Positions 36,237-45,173 are shown, counted from the stretch's first letter. The stretch is 64,000 bases of DNA from Microbacterium sp. SA39 (GCF_000967865.1 NZ_JXRU01000032.1:1-64000); one strand, 5' to 3'. Notes: a model not told the origin generated them from the sequence alone. Made by a program: numbers and translations.

Positions 36237-37262
36237 CTACAGGGCTCTACGAGTCGACCCTCGGGGAATCAGATGACCGATCCGCCGATGCATCGTGCGA
36301 GGCGGCGGCGCCACTCCAAGACGCACTGCGAGTGCTTCGACGGCACGGGAAGCAAGGACTTCCGGTTCGAGTTCGATGGCGCTGATGTCCGGCGTCGCCG
36401 CACGAGTTTGCTCGCAATCGGAACCCGCAAGGATAAGTATGTCCTCCGGAACTCCGACACCCCGAGCGAGAAACTGTTGCATGGCGCCGTACGCGTGTCG
36501 ACCGGTCAGACAGTACAACGCGTCAGGCCGATCATGTTCGGACAGCATCTCGGAGGCAAGCTCTGAGCCGCCCTGTTCGCCGCTTGCCTCAGGGCGCGAG
36601 AACACCTGTGGCGGCTGTCCCCTTGTGCGGCACCAGGACAGGTAGGTCGAGGTGCTTTCGCGGTTCCACGCGTTGTCATCAGTACCGGTTGCTATCGCCA
36701 CGCGGGTGGCACCCTGCGCAACCAGGTGCGTGAGAGCCTCGGTCGTCAGCCTCGGTGCGTCGATATCGATCCAAGACTCATAGTCTTGCCGCGATGGATC
36801 GCGACCGACGGTTACGAAGGGAATCCCCTCACGGAGGAGCAACTCGATAACCGGGTCGTGGGCAACCGGATCGGTGATGATGAATGCGTCCCCTGCGAGA
36901 GCGACGCGCGGCGCGCCGGGAAGGGTGGGGTCTCTTGTGAGCATGAGGCCGAATCCGTGATCCAAGGCCTGAAGCGAAGCGGCGCCGGCGAAGCGAAGGA
37001 AGTAGTCGACGCCATCGGGAAGAAAAGAGCCGAGTGAATCAAGCGGTCGCATGACGAGAGAAAGCATGCCCAGACTGTTGCTCCTCAGGCTTCGCGCGAC
37101 GGCGTTCGGCTGATACCCCAGATTTCGAGCGACGTCACTGACACGTTGACGTGTCTGCGCGGCGACGATCCCCTTGCCGTTGAGAGCGTGGGAGACCGTG
37201 GTCACGGACACCCCGGCCGCCCGGGCTACATCGCGGATGTTCGTTCGGCGACGGGCTTCCAT
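36237..37262 (-). CDS. LacI-family repressor
   Basis: 341 aa. LacI HTH and hinge at residues about 7-60 (TNIRDVARAAGVSVTTVSHA, YQPNAVARSLRSNS) followed by a periplasmic-binding-like effector domain (PDALYCLTGRHAYGAMQQFL). GGAGGAAAGGG precedes ATG 37262. It is divergent from the C45 cluster across 138 bp that contain a palindrome between -35 and -10, so it probably controls that cluster. It is convergent with tyrS with only 4 bp between. Confidence 0.9.
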   Translation of the reverse strand: MEARRRTNIRDVARAAGVSVTTVSHALNGKGIVAAQTRQRVSDVARNLGYQPNAVARSLRSNSLGMLSLVMRPLDSLGSFLPDGVDYFLRFAGAASLQALDHGFGLMLTRDPTLPGAPRVALAGDAFIITDPVAHDPVIELLLREGIPFVTVGRDPSRQDYESWIDIDAPRLTTEALTHLVAQGATRVAIATGTDDNAWNRESTSTYLSWCRTRGQPPQVFSRPEASGEQGGSELASEMLSEHDRPDALYCLTGRHAYGAMQQFLARGVGVPEDILILAGSDCEQTRAATPDISAIELEPEVLASRAVEALAVRLGVAPPPRTMHRRIGHLIPRGSTRRAL

Positions 37263-37304
37263 CCCTTTCCTCCCTGCGCTGCCATGATCTGGTCGGTGTT
37301 CCTG

Positions 37305-37333
37305 TTGCCCAAACCGTTTTGGTTCCGTACGGT
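37305..37333 (+). promoter_or_regulatory. Promoter with LacI-type operator for the C45 cluster
   Basis: TTGCCC (37305-37310) and TACGGT (37328-37333) are spaced 17 nt. CCAAACCGTTTTGG (37309-37322), a dyad with CCAAA/TTTGG arms, lies between them, and the perfect palindrome CCGTACGG (37325-37332) covers the -10. Both are good candidates for the divergent LacI repressor. Confidence 0.55.
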
Positions 37334-37400
37334 CTCATTTTAGCGACGTCGTAGTCGCGCCGTACCACGCCAGCGTCGAACGTGAACGAAAGGATGGCTC

Positions 37401-38516
37401 ATGGATTCGTTGCTTCCCTCAGCCTCACCCAATCGACCCACCCTGCACTTGTCTGACAGGGCACCTCGAACCCGAGGTGAGGCTCGCGGCGCGGCTCTTC
37501 GCACCGAGATCGTACAAGGAGTTGATCTTTACCTTCGGCTTTTCGCCGAATACGGGATGACGGACGCAGCAGTTGCGGAGAAGGCGATGAGGTCGGTGGA
37601 TGCCACTGATCTGTGGAATTCGGATCTCGTTGCAGAGCTGGAGGGCGTCGCCAACGGAGCGGGCACAGATGTATGGCACATCGCTGCCGTCAACGCTCGC
37701 ACAGAAATCCTCTCCAGCGCACCCGGAGCGCGACCTGGTGAGTGCACCACGATCGTCCGGACAGCAACGCGGCGCCTTGCCATCCAGACCTGGGACTGGC
37801 ATGAAGAAATGTCCGCACTGTGGCACACGCAGCAGATTTCCGGAACCTCACGTACGTTCGCGGGGCTGACGGAACATGGCATCCTCAGCAAGATCGGCGT
37901 CAACGATGCCGGCGTGGCGGTGCTGCTGAACATTCTCGGCCACGAGGACGACGGGGTCGGCGGTCTACCGATCCACCTCCTGACCTTCGCAGTTCTCTCG
38001 ACTGCGGAGTCGGTCGAACACGCGCTCGATATCCTCCGGAGGGCACCCGTGAGCGCGTCCAGCGCTATCACGGTCGTTGATGCCCTCTCAGCGGTGACGG
38101 CCGAGGTGAGTCCCGCAGGCATCGCACTCTTCGCGCCGGTCGGCGGCTGGATCGCGCACAGCAATCATTTCCTGGATGACGTCCTGGCGACAGGAGAGAA
38201 GCGATGGTTGTACGAGCCGGACTCGCAAGATCGCCTTGCCCTCGTTCACTCGCGCCTCAGCCGGTGCCCAGCGCCGGCAACCACCGAAGAGCTCCTCCCT
38301 TTGCTCTACTCAGACCCGGGTCAGCCCGCACTCTGCTGCGTGCCCGCGCCGGATGCCGTTTTCGGCGACCGCTGGAGAACACTCGCCACGATCACGGTTG
38401 ATGCCGCGGAGCGCACTATCGACGTGTTCGAGGGCAGCCCGATCGACGCGCGCACGGCCCGCAGAACTCGACTGAGAGCCCTCAGCCAAGCCAATAACTC
38501 CCTTCCAACGCTGTAA
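37401..38516 (+). CDS. C45-type N-terminal-nucleophile amidase/acyltransferase
   Basis: 371 aa, similar to the peptidase C45 / isopenicillin-N acyltransferase-like family. The presumed nucleophile is Cys115 in RPGECTTIVR, freed by self-cleavage between residues 114 and 115; upstream VNARTEIL and downstream QTWDWH and SKIGVNDAGVAVLLN fit the family. Members cleave or form amide bonds to acyl groups. It is the first gene of a five-gene operon with a transporter, deacetylase-like enzyme and two SDRs, so it probably acts on an imported amide. Confidence 0.8.
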   Translation: MDSLLPSASPNRPTLHLSDRAPRTRGEARGAALRTEIVQGVDLYLRLFAEYGMTDAAVAEKAMRSVDATDLWNSDLVAELEGVANGAGTDVWHIAAVNARTEILSSAPGARPGECTTIVRTATRRLAIQTWDWHEEMSALWHTQQISGTSRTFAGLTEHGILSKIGVNDAGVAVLLNILGHEDDGVGGLPIHLLTFAVLSTAESVEHALDILRRAPVSASSAITVVDALSAVTAEVSPAGIALFAPVGGWIAHSNHFLDDVLATGEKRWLYEPDSQDRLALVHSRLSRCPAPATTEELLPLLYSDPGQPALCCVPAPDAVFGDRWRTLATITVDAAERTIDVFEGSPIDARTARRTRLRALSQANNSLPTL

Positions 38517-38525
38517 GGAGCAATC

Positions 38526-39887
38526 GTGACCATCAAATCCGTTACCGACACTGTCGCGACCATCAATGCACGCATAGACCGACTTCCGTACTCGGGACTG
38601 TCGAAACCCGCCTTCGTCGTCATCGGGCTCGCATACTTCTTCGTCTACTACGACCTGAGCGTTGTCGGTTTCACCCTTCCGAAGATCAGCGAGGTCTTTC
38701 AACTCACCGGCGAGCAAGCAGCTGTCCTTATCGCCACCTACCTCGCCGGCTACATGGTCGGGGATTACTTCATCTCCAACTTCGGTGACCGGCGCGGACG
38801 CAGAACCGCCATGCTCGTGACGGTCGTCGTTCTCGCTCTCGGCAGCATCCTTTCCGCCCTATCGTGGGACTTCACGTCTCTGCTGATCTTTCGCTTCATC
38901 ACAGGTGCCGGAACCGGGGCGGAGATAGCGCTGGCGACGACGATCGTCACCGAGACATCCCCACCGCACAAGCGCGGAAAGTATCTGCAACTGATGTACT
39001 TCTGGGGTGCGGCAGGACTCACGATCGCTCCTTTCGTCTCGCTTGCGCTGATCGACTCGGAGATGGGCTGGAGGATTCTCCTGGGACTCGGCGGGGTCGT
39101 CGCGCTCATGCTCATCTTCATGCGCGGTCGCTTTCTGCCCGAATCAGGGCGATGGCTGGCGGTGCACGGGCGCTTTGATCTCGCCGACCGGGAAGTCGCG
39201 AAGATGGAAGCCATTGCGCGCGCCAAATATGGTCGTGAGCTTCCTGCCCCGCAGCCCGTTCCCAGCGAACACGTCCACGGCGAGGGCGACACCCGCCGGC
39301 TGCTCAAGAAGCCGTATCTCAGCCGGTTGCTGGTGACTCTTCTGTTCTGGACCACGTGGTTGCTTGCGACCAACGCTTACCTGAGCTATGGCCCGACCAT
39401 CATCGCCGAGGCCGGCGGCGACGTGGGATCGAGCATGCTGGTGACTGCGCTCGGTTACCTGGGCACTCCGATCGGTGCCATACTGGCGTTCATTTTCATC
39501 GATCGAGCGCAGCGCAAGCTGCTCATCTTCACAGTCTGCGTCGTCTTCGCCGTGGGTCTGAGCTTGATCGCGATCGGTGGCTCGCAACCGACCGTCATCC
39601 TCGGGACTTTCCTGAGCTCAGCAATGATCGCGGCGAACTCCGCGGCATACGTCTACATGGCTGAGATCTTTCCCACGGGACTGCGCGCCACCGCGTTCTC
39701 CATCGTCGAGGGCGGTGGAAACATCGGAAGCCTCATCATGCCGTTCGTCATCGTCGCTCTCCTGGCCACCGTCGGAGGGACTGCCAGCCTTTGGGTCCTC
39801 GCCGCAACGGTGCTCATCGCCGGGCTTGTCATCCTCATCGGGGGAATCCGCACCACGGGCAAGGAGCTCACCAAGCTTGCACAGTGA
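38526..39887 (+). CDS. MFS transporter (sugar/organic acid porter type)
   Basis: 453 aa, about 12 membrane helices in two halves. The loop after helix 2 reads GDRRGRRTAML, and TETSPPHKRGKYLQL and AEIFPTGLRATAFS are typical of the sugar/metabolite porter group. GTG 38526 follows AAGGAGCAA. It lies 9 bp after the C45 gene and should import the substrate of the cluster. Confidence 0.85.
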   Translation: MTIKSVTDTVATINARIDRLPYSGLSKPAFVVIGLAYFFVYYDLSVVGFTLPKISEVFQLTGEQAAVLIATYLAGYMVGDYFISNFGDRRGRRTAMLVTVVVLALGSILSALSWDFTSLLIFRFITGAGTGAEIALATTIVTETSPPHKRGKYLQLMYFWGAAGLTIAPFVSLALIDSEMGWRILLGLGGVVALMLIFMRGRFLPESGRWLAVHGRFDLADREVAKMEAIARAKYGRELPAPQPVPSEHVHGEGDTRRLLKKPYLSRLLVTLLFWTTWLLATNAYLSYGPTIIAEAGGDVGSSMLVTALGYLGTPIGAILAFIFIDRAQRKLLIFTVCVVFAVGLSLIAIGGSQPTVILGTFLSSAMIAANSAAYVYMAEIFPTGLRATAFSIVEGGGNIGSLIMPFVIVALLATVGGTASLWVLAATVLIAGLVILIGGIRTTGKELTKLAQ

Positions 39888-39896
39888 CAAGGTCTC

Positions 39897-40727
39897 ATGC
39901 CACCCCTCTACCCCCTGACCTCGAAAGAGCCTCCTGTGAACGATCATCACCAACCTGCATTCGCCCTGACGATCGACTTCGACGCGGAAGAGCTCTGGCT
40001 CGCCGAGTCCGACGCGAACGCTGCTCGTCCCGGCGTTCTCTCGCAAGCCACGTATGGCGTGCAGTTCGGGGTCCCGGCGCTCCTGGAACTGACCGCCGAC
40101 ATGGGCATCCCGACCACTTTCTTCATCTGCGGCCGTGACGCGCTTCGTCACCCGGAAGCCGTCGAAGCGATCTCGGCTTCCGGGAGCGAGATCGGCCACC
40201 ACGGGCTCACTCACAGGTCTCCGGACACTCTGAGCCGGGACGAAGAAGAACGGGAGTTGACGGAGGCGCTCTCCATCCTCCGGCGCTTCAGCGACGATGT
40301 CGTCGGCTACCGCTCGCCGTCGTGGGACTTCAGCCCTCATACGCTCGACCTGCTCGAGTCCCATCAGTTCGAATACTCGTCCAACCTGATGAGTGCCGTT
40401 CACCCGTTCCGCCACGACTCGCATGCGCTGAACGAGCTCCCCGTGCACTGGCTCCTCGATGACGCTCCCCACTTCTGGTTCGATTCGACTTCGTGGGACA
40501 AGACGATCCGCAGCACGTCGGAGGTGTTGAACATCTGGGCGGAGGAAGCCGAAGCCATCTGGGACCTCGGAGGGACAGTAACTCTCACCATCCACCCGCA
40601 GATCATCGGACGCCCGTCGCGAGTCCGCATGCTGCGGCAGTTCCTGCAGCTCGTGAACGACCGCGGAGTCCCGACTCTCACCGCCCGCGAAGCAGCTGCG
40701 CGCACCGTCAACGGAGCAGGAAAATGA
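39897..40727 (+). CDS. Polysaccharide-deacetylase-fold hydrolase (PuuE-like)
   Basis: 276 aa NodB-type TIM-like fold. The catalytic base and metal ligand are in TIDFDAEE, and the metal His pair is in GHHGLTHRSPD; later blocks are GYRSPSWDFS and TLTIHPQIIGRP. No signal peptide is present, so it is cytoplasmic, like allantoinase-type PuuE relatives. ATG 39897 was taken; GTG 39936 gives a start closer to the fold. The substrate is likely a small amide or ureide. Confidence 0.8.
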   Translation: MPPLYPLTSKEPPVNDHHQPAFALTIDFDAEELWLAESDANAARPGVLSQATYGVQFGVPALLELTADMGIPTTFFICGRDALRHPEAVEAISASGSEIGHHGLTHRSPDTLSRDEEERELTEALSILRRFSDDVVGYRSPSWDFSPHTLDLLESHQFEYSSNLMSAVHPFRHDSHALNELPVHWLLDDAPHFWFDSTSWDKTIRSTSEVLNIWAEEAEAIWDLGGTVTLTIHPQIIGRPSRVRMLRQFLQLVNDRGVPTLTAREAAARTVNGAGK

Positions 40728-41494
40728 ACCGGAAGGTTGTGGTCGTGACGGGGGCGGCGCGAGGTATCGGAGAAGCAACTTCCAGCCGTCTGCTGCGGGA
40801 CGGCTGGAACGTGGTCCTCATCGACGTTGCCGCAAACATCGACGAAGTGGCGGCCCGCCTGGACGATAGTGGATCGCGCGCCATCGGCGTGCGGGCAGAT
40901 GTCACCGCGCAGGCGGATATCGACGCTGCCGTTGCAGCGACGAGGGAGAAATTCGGGCGAGTAGATGCCGTCGTAGCCAACGTCGCGGTCGGCGGTCCCT
41001 CGACCGAGATCCTGGAAACCCCGGAAGACGCTGTCAGGCAGGTGATGGAGGTGAATCTGTTCGGCAGTCTCGCCGTCATCCGCGCATTCGTTCCCCTTAT
41101 CCGTCAATCACAGACGACGGGGCGCGCGGTGTTGATCGGATCACTTTTCGCCCAGCAGCCAGTGCCGGGTGCGGCGGCGTACATCATCTCGAAGGATGCG
41201 GTGATCGGCCTGACACATACGCTCGCGCTCGAACTGGCGCCAGAGATCACCGTCAACGCGGTCTCTCCCGGCTATGTGATGACGGAGATGCACAAGGAGG
41301 AGCTCGTCGCCAGAAGCGAGCGCTCAGGGACATCTTGGGAAGAACAAGCCGAACTGGTTCGCGGTCGAATCCCGCTGGGGCGCCACGGGAGCGGTGAAGA
41401 CGTCGCTGCCGCAATCGCGTTTCTGTTGTCCAGTGACGCCGACTACATCACAGGTCAGACCCTCAATGTCAATGGAGGGGCGATTCTTTCATGA
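40724..41494 (+). CDS. Short-chain dehydrogenase/reductase 1 of the C45 cluster
   Basis: 256 aa classical SDR with TGAARGIG at residues 9-16 and catalytic Tyr and Lys in YIISKDA. The usual NNAG motif is changed to ANVAVGG. ATG 40724 overlaps the preceding stop (ATGA) and follows GGAGCAGGA. It is coupled to the next SDR. Confidence 0.87.
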   Translation: MNRKVVVVTGAARGIGEATSSRLLRDGWNVVLIDVAANIDEVAARLDDSGSRAIGVRADVTAQADIDAAVAATREKFGRVDAVVANVAVGGPSTEILETPEDAVRQVMEVNLFGSLAVIRAFVPLIRQSQTTGRAVLIGSLFAQQPVPGAAAYIISKDAVIGLTHTLALELAPEITVNAVSPGYVMTEMHKEELVARSERSGTSWEEQAELVRGRIPLGRHGSGEDVAAAIAFLLSSDADYITGQTLNVNGGAILS

Positions 41495-42228
41495 GTGCAT
41501 CACGTAGGTCCGACGACCAGAGGCTGGTGGTCACCGGTGCCGCATCCGGCATTGGTCGGGCAGTCGCTGAGATGGCCAGCACCCGGGGGTGGACCGTTGC
41601 CGGGATGGACGTGGTCCCGTTCACCTCGTCGATCGCGCTCAGCGTTTCTTGTGATGTCGCGGACCCGTCTTCCATCGAGTCGGCTTTCGTTGCGGTCCAG
41701 GAAATGTGGCCCGATGGCTTTGACGCACTGATTCATTGTGCGGGGATCTACCGGGTCGGCCGGAGCATTGATCTGGTCCCAGACGAGTGGGACCACGTCA
41801 TGTGGGTGAACGCTCGGGGAAGTGCCCTCGTGGCGCGAGAGGCCGCTCGGCACCTCAGGACAGGAGGCGACCGGAGCATCACGTTGCTGTCGAGCATCGC
41901 CGCGCAGCGTGGGTACCTGGACGAACCGAGTCCCGCGTACGCCGCCTCGAAGGGCGCTATAGAAGCGGTCGTACGACAGATGGCCGTCGAGTGGGGGCGG
42001 GTGGGCGTTCGAGTGAACGCCGTCGCGCCGGGTGTGATCAACACGGGTATGCCGACGATCACTGCAGACGAACAGGCAGCTGACGAATTCTTTCGTGCCG
42101 CCGTACCGCTTGGTCGCATCGGCGAACCCGAGGAGGTTGCGGAAGTCTGTATCTTCCTCGCTTCCGATGCCGCCAGGTATGTGTCCGGCGCGGTCATCCC
42201 CGTTGATGGTGGCGAGCGGGCGCAATAG
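41491..42228 (+). CDS. Short-chain dehydrogenase/reductase 2 of the C45 cluster
   Basis: 245 aa SDR with TGAASGIG near residue 15, HCAGIYRVG in place of NNAG, and catalytic YAASKGA. C-terminal GAVIPVDGG is standard. The start overlaps the previous gene by ATGA. It ends the operon, followed by a strong hairpin at 42272. Two different SDRs suggest two successive oxidations or a stereo-inversion. Confidence 0.88.
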   Translation: MSASRRSDDQRLVVTGAASGIGRAVAEMASTRGWTVAGMDVVPFTSSIALSVSCDVADPSSIESAFVAVQEMWPDGFDALIHCAGIYRVGRSIDLVPDEWDHVMWVNARGSALVAREAARHLRTGGDRSITLLSSIAAQRGYLDEPSPAYAASKGAIEAVVRQMAVEWGRVGVRVNAVAPGVINTGMPTITADEQAADEFFRAAVPLGRIGEPEEVAEVCIFLASDAARYVSGAVIPVDGGERAQ

Positions 42229-42271
42229 CACCGGACGATCGCCTCTCACGGAGAATCGGGATGCCGCAGAC

Positions 42272-42320
42272 AGGACAGCGGATGCCGCGGGGCTGACAGC
42301 CCCGCGGCATCCGCTGTCCT
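42272..42320. terminator. Perfect 23-bp hairpin between convergent operons
   Basis: Positions 42272-42294 and 42298-42320 are exact complements around a 3-nt loop. It has no long U tract but lies between the ends of SDR2 and the subtilase gene and can serve both strands. Confidence 0.85.
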
Positions 42321-42330
42321 GGTCTCGCGC

Positions 42331-44181
42331 TTACCTCACGGTCGCGGTGTACGCGCCAGAGCCCGAGTCGGCCTTGACGACCACTCGGTAGGTCCCGGCG
42401 CTCGCGCTGTACGCGAACTTCTCATCAGGATTGACCGACGTGCCCTGAGCCACAGTGATCCACCCGAAGAACGAGTAGTTCCGCTGCAGGTAGACATCGA
42501 AGTCCGCACCGCTCGGACCATCGAGGCATACCTCGATCGCCCCGGCGGCACGCGTGAACGACGGCGAGGCCGCCTGCCGGCCTGCGGTCAGCGTGCCCGC
42601 ACCGACCGAGGTGCCGGTGCAGGTGCTCGGGGCGGGCGTCGTGGCGCCCCCCGTCACGGTCAACGTGAACGTGGCGGTGTCGCTCGAGGCGGGGCTCGCG
42701 GAGTCGCGGACGGTCACCGTGATCGCCGAGACGGCGGCCGCGGTGGGTGTGCCCGAGATCGTGCCCGTCTTGGCATCGATCGCGAGACCCGCCGGAAGCC
42801 CGGTCGCCGAGAACGAGTACGGCGCGGTGCCTCCGGTCGCGCTGACTGACACGCTGAGAGGCTGGCCGACGGTGCCGGTCTTGTTCGCGATCGCCGCGAG
42901 ATCGACCGCGGTCGGGGCGGGGTTCGTGGTGCGGTTGAGGAAGCCCGTGTAGAGCAGCCGGTTCGGCGACGCGGTGTCGAGCCCGGTCAGCGTGCCAGGG
43001 GTGGCGTTGTCGACGACCGCGGCGTGCACCTGCGCCGGCGTGGCCGACGGGTTGGCGCTGAGGTACAGTGCGGTCGCGCCGGTCACATGGGGAGCGGCCA
43101 TCGACGTCCCGGTCGCAGACCGGGCCTCCGTGTCTCCGGTGAACCACGACGAGATGATCTCCGAGCCCGGCGCCCACACGTCGAGGCAACGGCCCCAGCT
43201 GCTCGAGGGCGCCTTCGAATCCGTGCGGGTCGAGTTGCCGACCGTGATCGTCTCCGGCACGAGCTGCGGGCTGTACCGGCAGGCATCGTCATTGCTGTTG
43301 CCGGCCGCCGACACCCAGGTGATACCCGAGGCGACGATGCTCTTCACCGCGGCGTCGATCGACGGGATCGAGCATGCCTGGCGGCATCCCACGCTGTAGT
43401 TGATCGTGGCGGGCCGCACGGCGTTCTCGGCGACCCACTCGATACCGGTGAGGATCGTCGTGCTCAACGACTCGCCCTTGCAGTCGAGCACGCGCACCGG
43501 ATAGACCGTCGCCTTCTTCGCGATGCCGTAGGTCGAGCCGACGGCGGTGCCGGCGACATGCGTGCCATGACCGTTACAGTCGCTCGCGTTGCCGCCCGGC
43601 GTGATCGCGTCGAACCCCGGTCGGAGGCGCCCCGCGAACTCGGAATGGGTCAGACGGATGCCGGAGTCGACGACGTAGACGTTCACTCCGGCGCCCGCGG
43701 AGTCGGGATACGCGAAACGCTGGTTCAGCGGCTGCCCGCGCTGGTCGACGCGATCCGTACCCCAGCTGGGCGGGTCTGTCTGCTCGCCCAGCGCGTAGAC
43801 CATCTGCGCCTGCTCGACGTGATCGACCCGGTCGTCGGACGCGATCGCGAGTGCCTCGTCTTCGGAGAGCTTCGCGGAATAGCCGTCGATGACGGTGTTG
43901 AAGACCTCGACGACCTCGCCTCCCACCGCTTCGGTGAGGGCTGAGGCGATGTCGTCCGCGGCGCCGAGGTCGGACTGGGGTTTGAGGACGACGAGGTATT
44001 CGCCGTCGACGGCGGCTTCCGATTCCGCGCCGATGATCGTCGGCGCATCGGGGCTGTCGGTGGAGTCGGTGTTCGCGCTCGCGAACGACGGCAGCATGAT
44101 GAGCGACGCGCAGGTGAGGGCGGCCGCTGCGGCGGCGAGCCCTCGCGGCGCCACTCTGCGCCTCGGGTTGTCAGTGAACAA
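42331..44181 (-). CDS. Secreted subtilisin-like serine protease (S8) with C-terminal accessory domains
   Basis: 616 aa. Order: signal peptide (to about residue 36), I9 inhibitor propeptide (about 60-130), S8 catalytic domain with Asp172 (VVDSGIR), His205 (NGHGTHVAG) and Ser360 (GTSMAAPH), an Ig-like putative domain (about 415-510, GLPAGLAIDAKTGTISGTP), and a C-terminal PPC-like domain (about 530-616). The start is TTG 44181 with GGAAAGGA upstream. A promoter lies about 165 bp upstream, leaving a long leader. It is an exported protein-degrading enzyme. Confidence 0.92.
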   Translation of the reverse strand: MFTDNPRRRVAPRGLAAAAAALTCASLIMLPSFASANTDSTDSPDAPTIIGAESEAAVDGEYLVVLKPQSDLGAADDIASALTEAVGGEVVEVFNTVIDGYSAKLSEDEALAIASDDRVDHVEQAQMVYALGEQTDPPSWGTDRVDQRGQPLNQRFAYPDSAGAGVNVYVVDSGIRLTHSEFAGRLRPGFDAITPGGNASDCNGHGTHVAGTAVGSTYGIAKKATVYPVRVLDCKGESLSTTILTGIEWVAENAVRPATINYSVGCRQACSIPSIDAAVKSIVASGITWVSAAGNSNDDACRYSPQLVPETITVGNSTRTDSKAPSSSWGRCLDVWAPGSEIISSWFTGDTEARSATGTSMAAPHVTGATALYLSANPSATPAQVHAAVVDNATPGTLTGLDTASPNRLLYTGFLNRTTNPAPTAVDLAAIANKTGTVGQPLSVSVSATGGTAPYSFSATGLPAGLAIDAKTGTISGTPTAAAVSAITVTVRDSASPASSDTATFTLTVTGGATTPAPSTCTGTSVGAGTLTAGRQAASPSFTRAAGAIEVCLDGPSGADFDVYLQRNYSFFGWITVAQGTSVNPDEKFAYSASAGTYRVVVKADSGSGAYTATVR

Positions 44182-44227
44182 GGAGTGTCCTTTCCTGGGG
44201 TGGGAAGGCGCCGTGGGGACGCCCGAT

Positions 44228-44245
44228 GCCGCCCGTGCGGGCGGC
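44228..44245 (-). other. Hairpin in the long leader of the subtilase gene
   Basis: GCCGCCC and GGGCGGC arms with a 4-nt loop lie in the untranslated leader, about 45 nt before the TTG start. Its role is unknown. Confidence 0.35.
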
Positions 44246-44347
44246 GATCTCCGCGCTGGGGCGGACTCGAGCAGGAGCGAAGCCGCGTGGGGAGCGCGGA
44301 GACAACACTCACTGTCGAGATCGATCCGCCGGAGCGGTTCGCCACCG

Positions 44348-44377
44348 AACCTATTGATGGCGATGAAGGGGCGTCAA
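44348..44377 (-). promoter_or_regulatory. Candidate promoter of the subtilase gene
   Basis: On the minus strand TTGACG (44372-44377) and TAGGTT (44348-44353) are separated by 18 nt in an AT-richer patch. The implied transcript has about 160 nt before the TTG start. The remaining 44182-44444 gap holds no gene. Confidence 0.5.
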
Positions 44378-44444
44378 CCGCTTTCCCGATACTTAGACGG
44401 AAGTCAACATTCGCCCGACGAACGTCCTGAGATGCGCGGGAGCG

Positions 44445-45056
44445 TCACTTCGCGGGATACTCGCGCTCGCGCAGCACCCGGGCCAGGTGCGCAGCGTTGC
44501 GGGCGGCGGTGGCCGTCGCTGAGGCCACCTTCTCCGGTGTCTGCTCGAGGTCCTTGTAGTCGACGGTCTGCATCGCCTCGCCGTTCCAGTACACCGAGGA
44601 CTGCGACGGGATCGTGTATCCGACGTCATTCAGCGCCTGGAACAGGATCGCCGCGATGTGGTGCGCGCCGTCTTCATTGCCGAGGATGCCGACGACGGCG
44701 ACCTTGTCGAGCAGAGTCAGGCGTCCTCGTGCGTCGGTCTCGCTGAGCTCCGCATCGAGACGCTCCAGCACGCGTTGCGCCACACTCGAATGCTGTCCCA
44801 TCCAGGTCGGCGTGACGAAGACGAGGATGTCGGCATCCAGGATCCGTCGGCGCACACTCGGCCATGCGTCGTCACCGCCCATGTCCTTCTCGACGCCGGG
44901 ACTCAGGAGGTGGTCGACCGCGCGGATCACCCCACCGGTGACGCCGTGATCCGCGAGCGCGTCGAGCAGCTGCGACGCGAGCAGATCGGAGCTCGACTCC
45001 GTGGGGGAGGGCTTCAGGGTGCAGGAGATCGCGACAGCTGTCAGTGGGGCGTTCAT
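44445..45056 (-). CDS. Flavodoxin-like NAD(P)H-dependent FMN reductase
   Basis: 203 aa. The flavodoxin-like fold is suggested by the N-terminal phosphate loop ISCTLKPSPTESSSD and by VFVTPTWMGQHSSVAQRVLE and VVGILGNEDGAHH. Members transfer electrons to quinones, azo compounds or nitroaromatics. ATG 45056 was chosen over the upstream ATG because the protein aligns from MNAPLTAVAISC. It is divergent from the small membrane protein gene. Confidence 0.8.
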   Translation of the reverse strand: MNAPLTAVAISCTLKPSPTESSSDLLASQLLDALADHGVTGGVIRAVDHLLSPGVEKDMGGDDAWPSVRRRILDADILVFVTPTWMGQHSSVAQRVLERLDAELSETDARGRLTLLDKVAVVGILGNEDGAHHIAAILFQALNDVGYTIPSQSSVYWNGEAMQTVDYKDLEQTPEKVASATATAARNAAHLARVLREREYPAK

Positions 45057-45173
45057 ACAGAGATGCAATCACTGCCTCCGAGCACGGCCCAGGGGGTTTC
45101 GTCTCGGCGACGTGTGCGCTAGCGGAAGCCGCGAACGGTACGCTGGATGACGGCCGCTACGACAGGAGTTCTC

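Noticed and set aside
45147..45173. ATG start for the small membrane protein
   Set aside because: It lies 2 nt after a -10-like TACGCT and lacks an SD, whereas GTG 45174 has AGGAG at ideal spacing.
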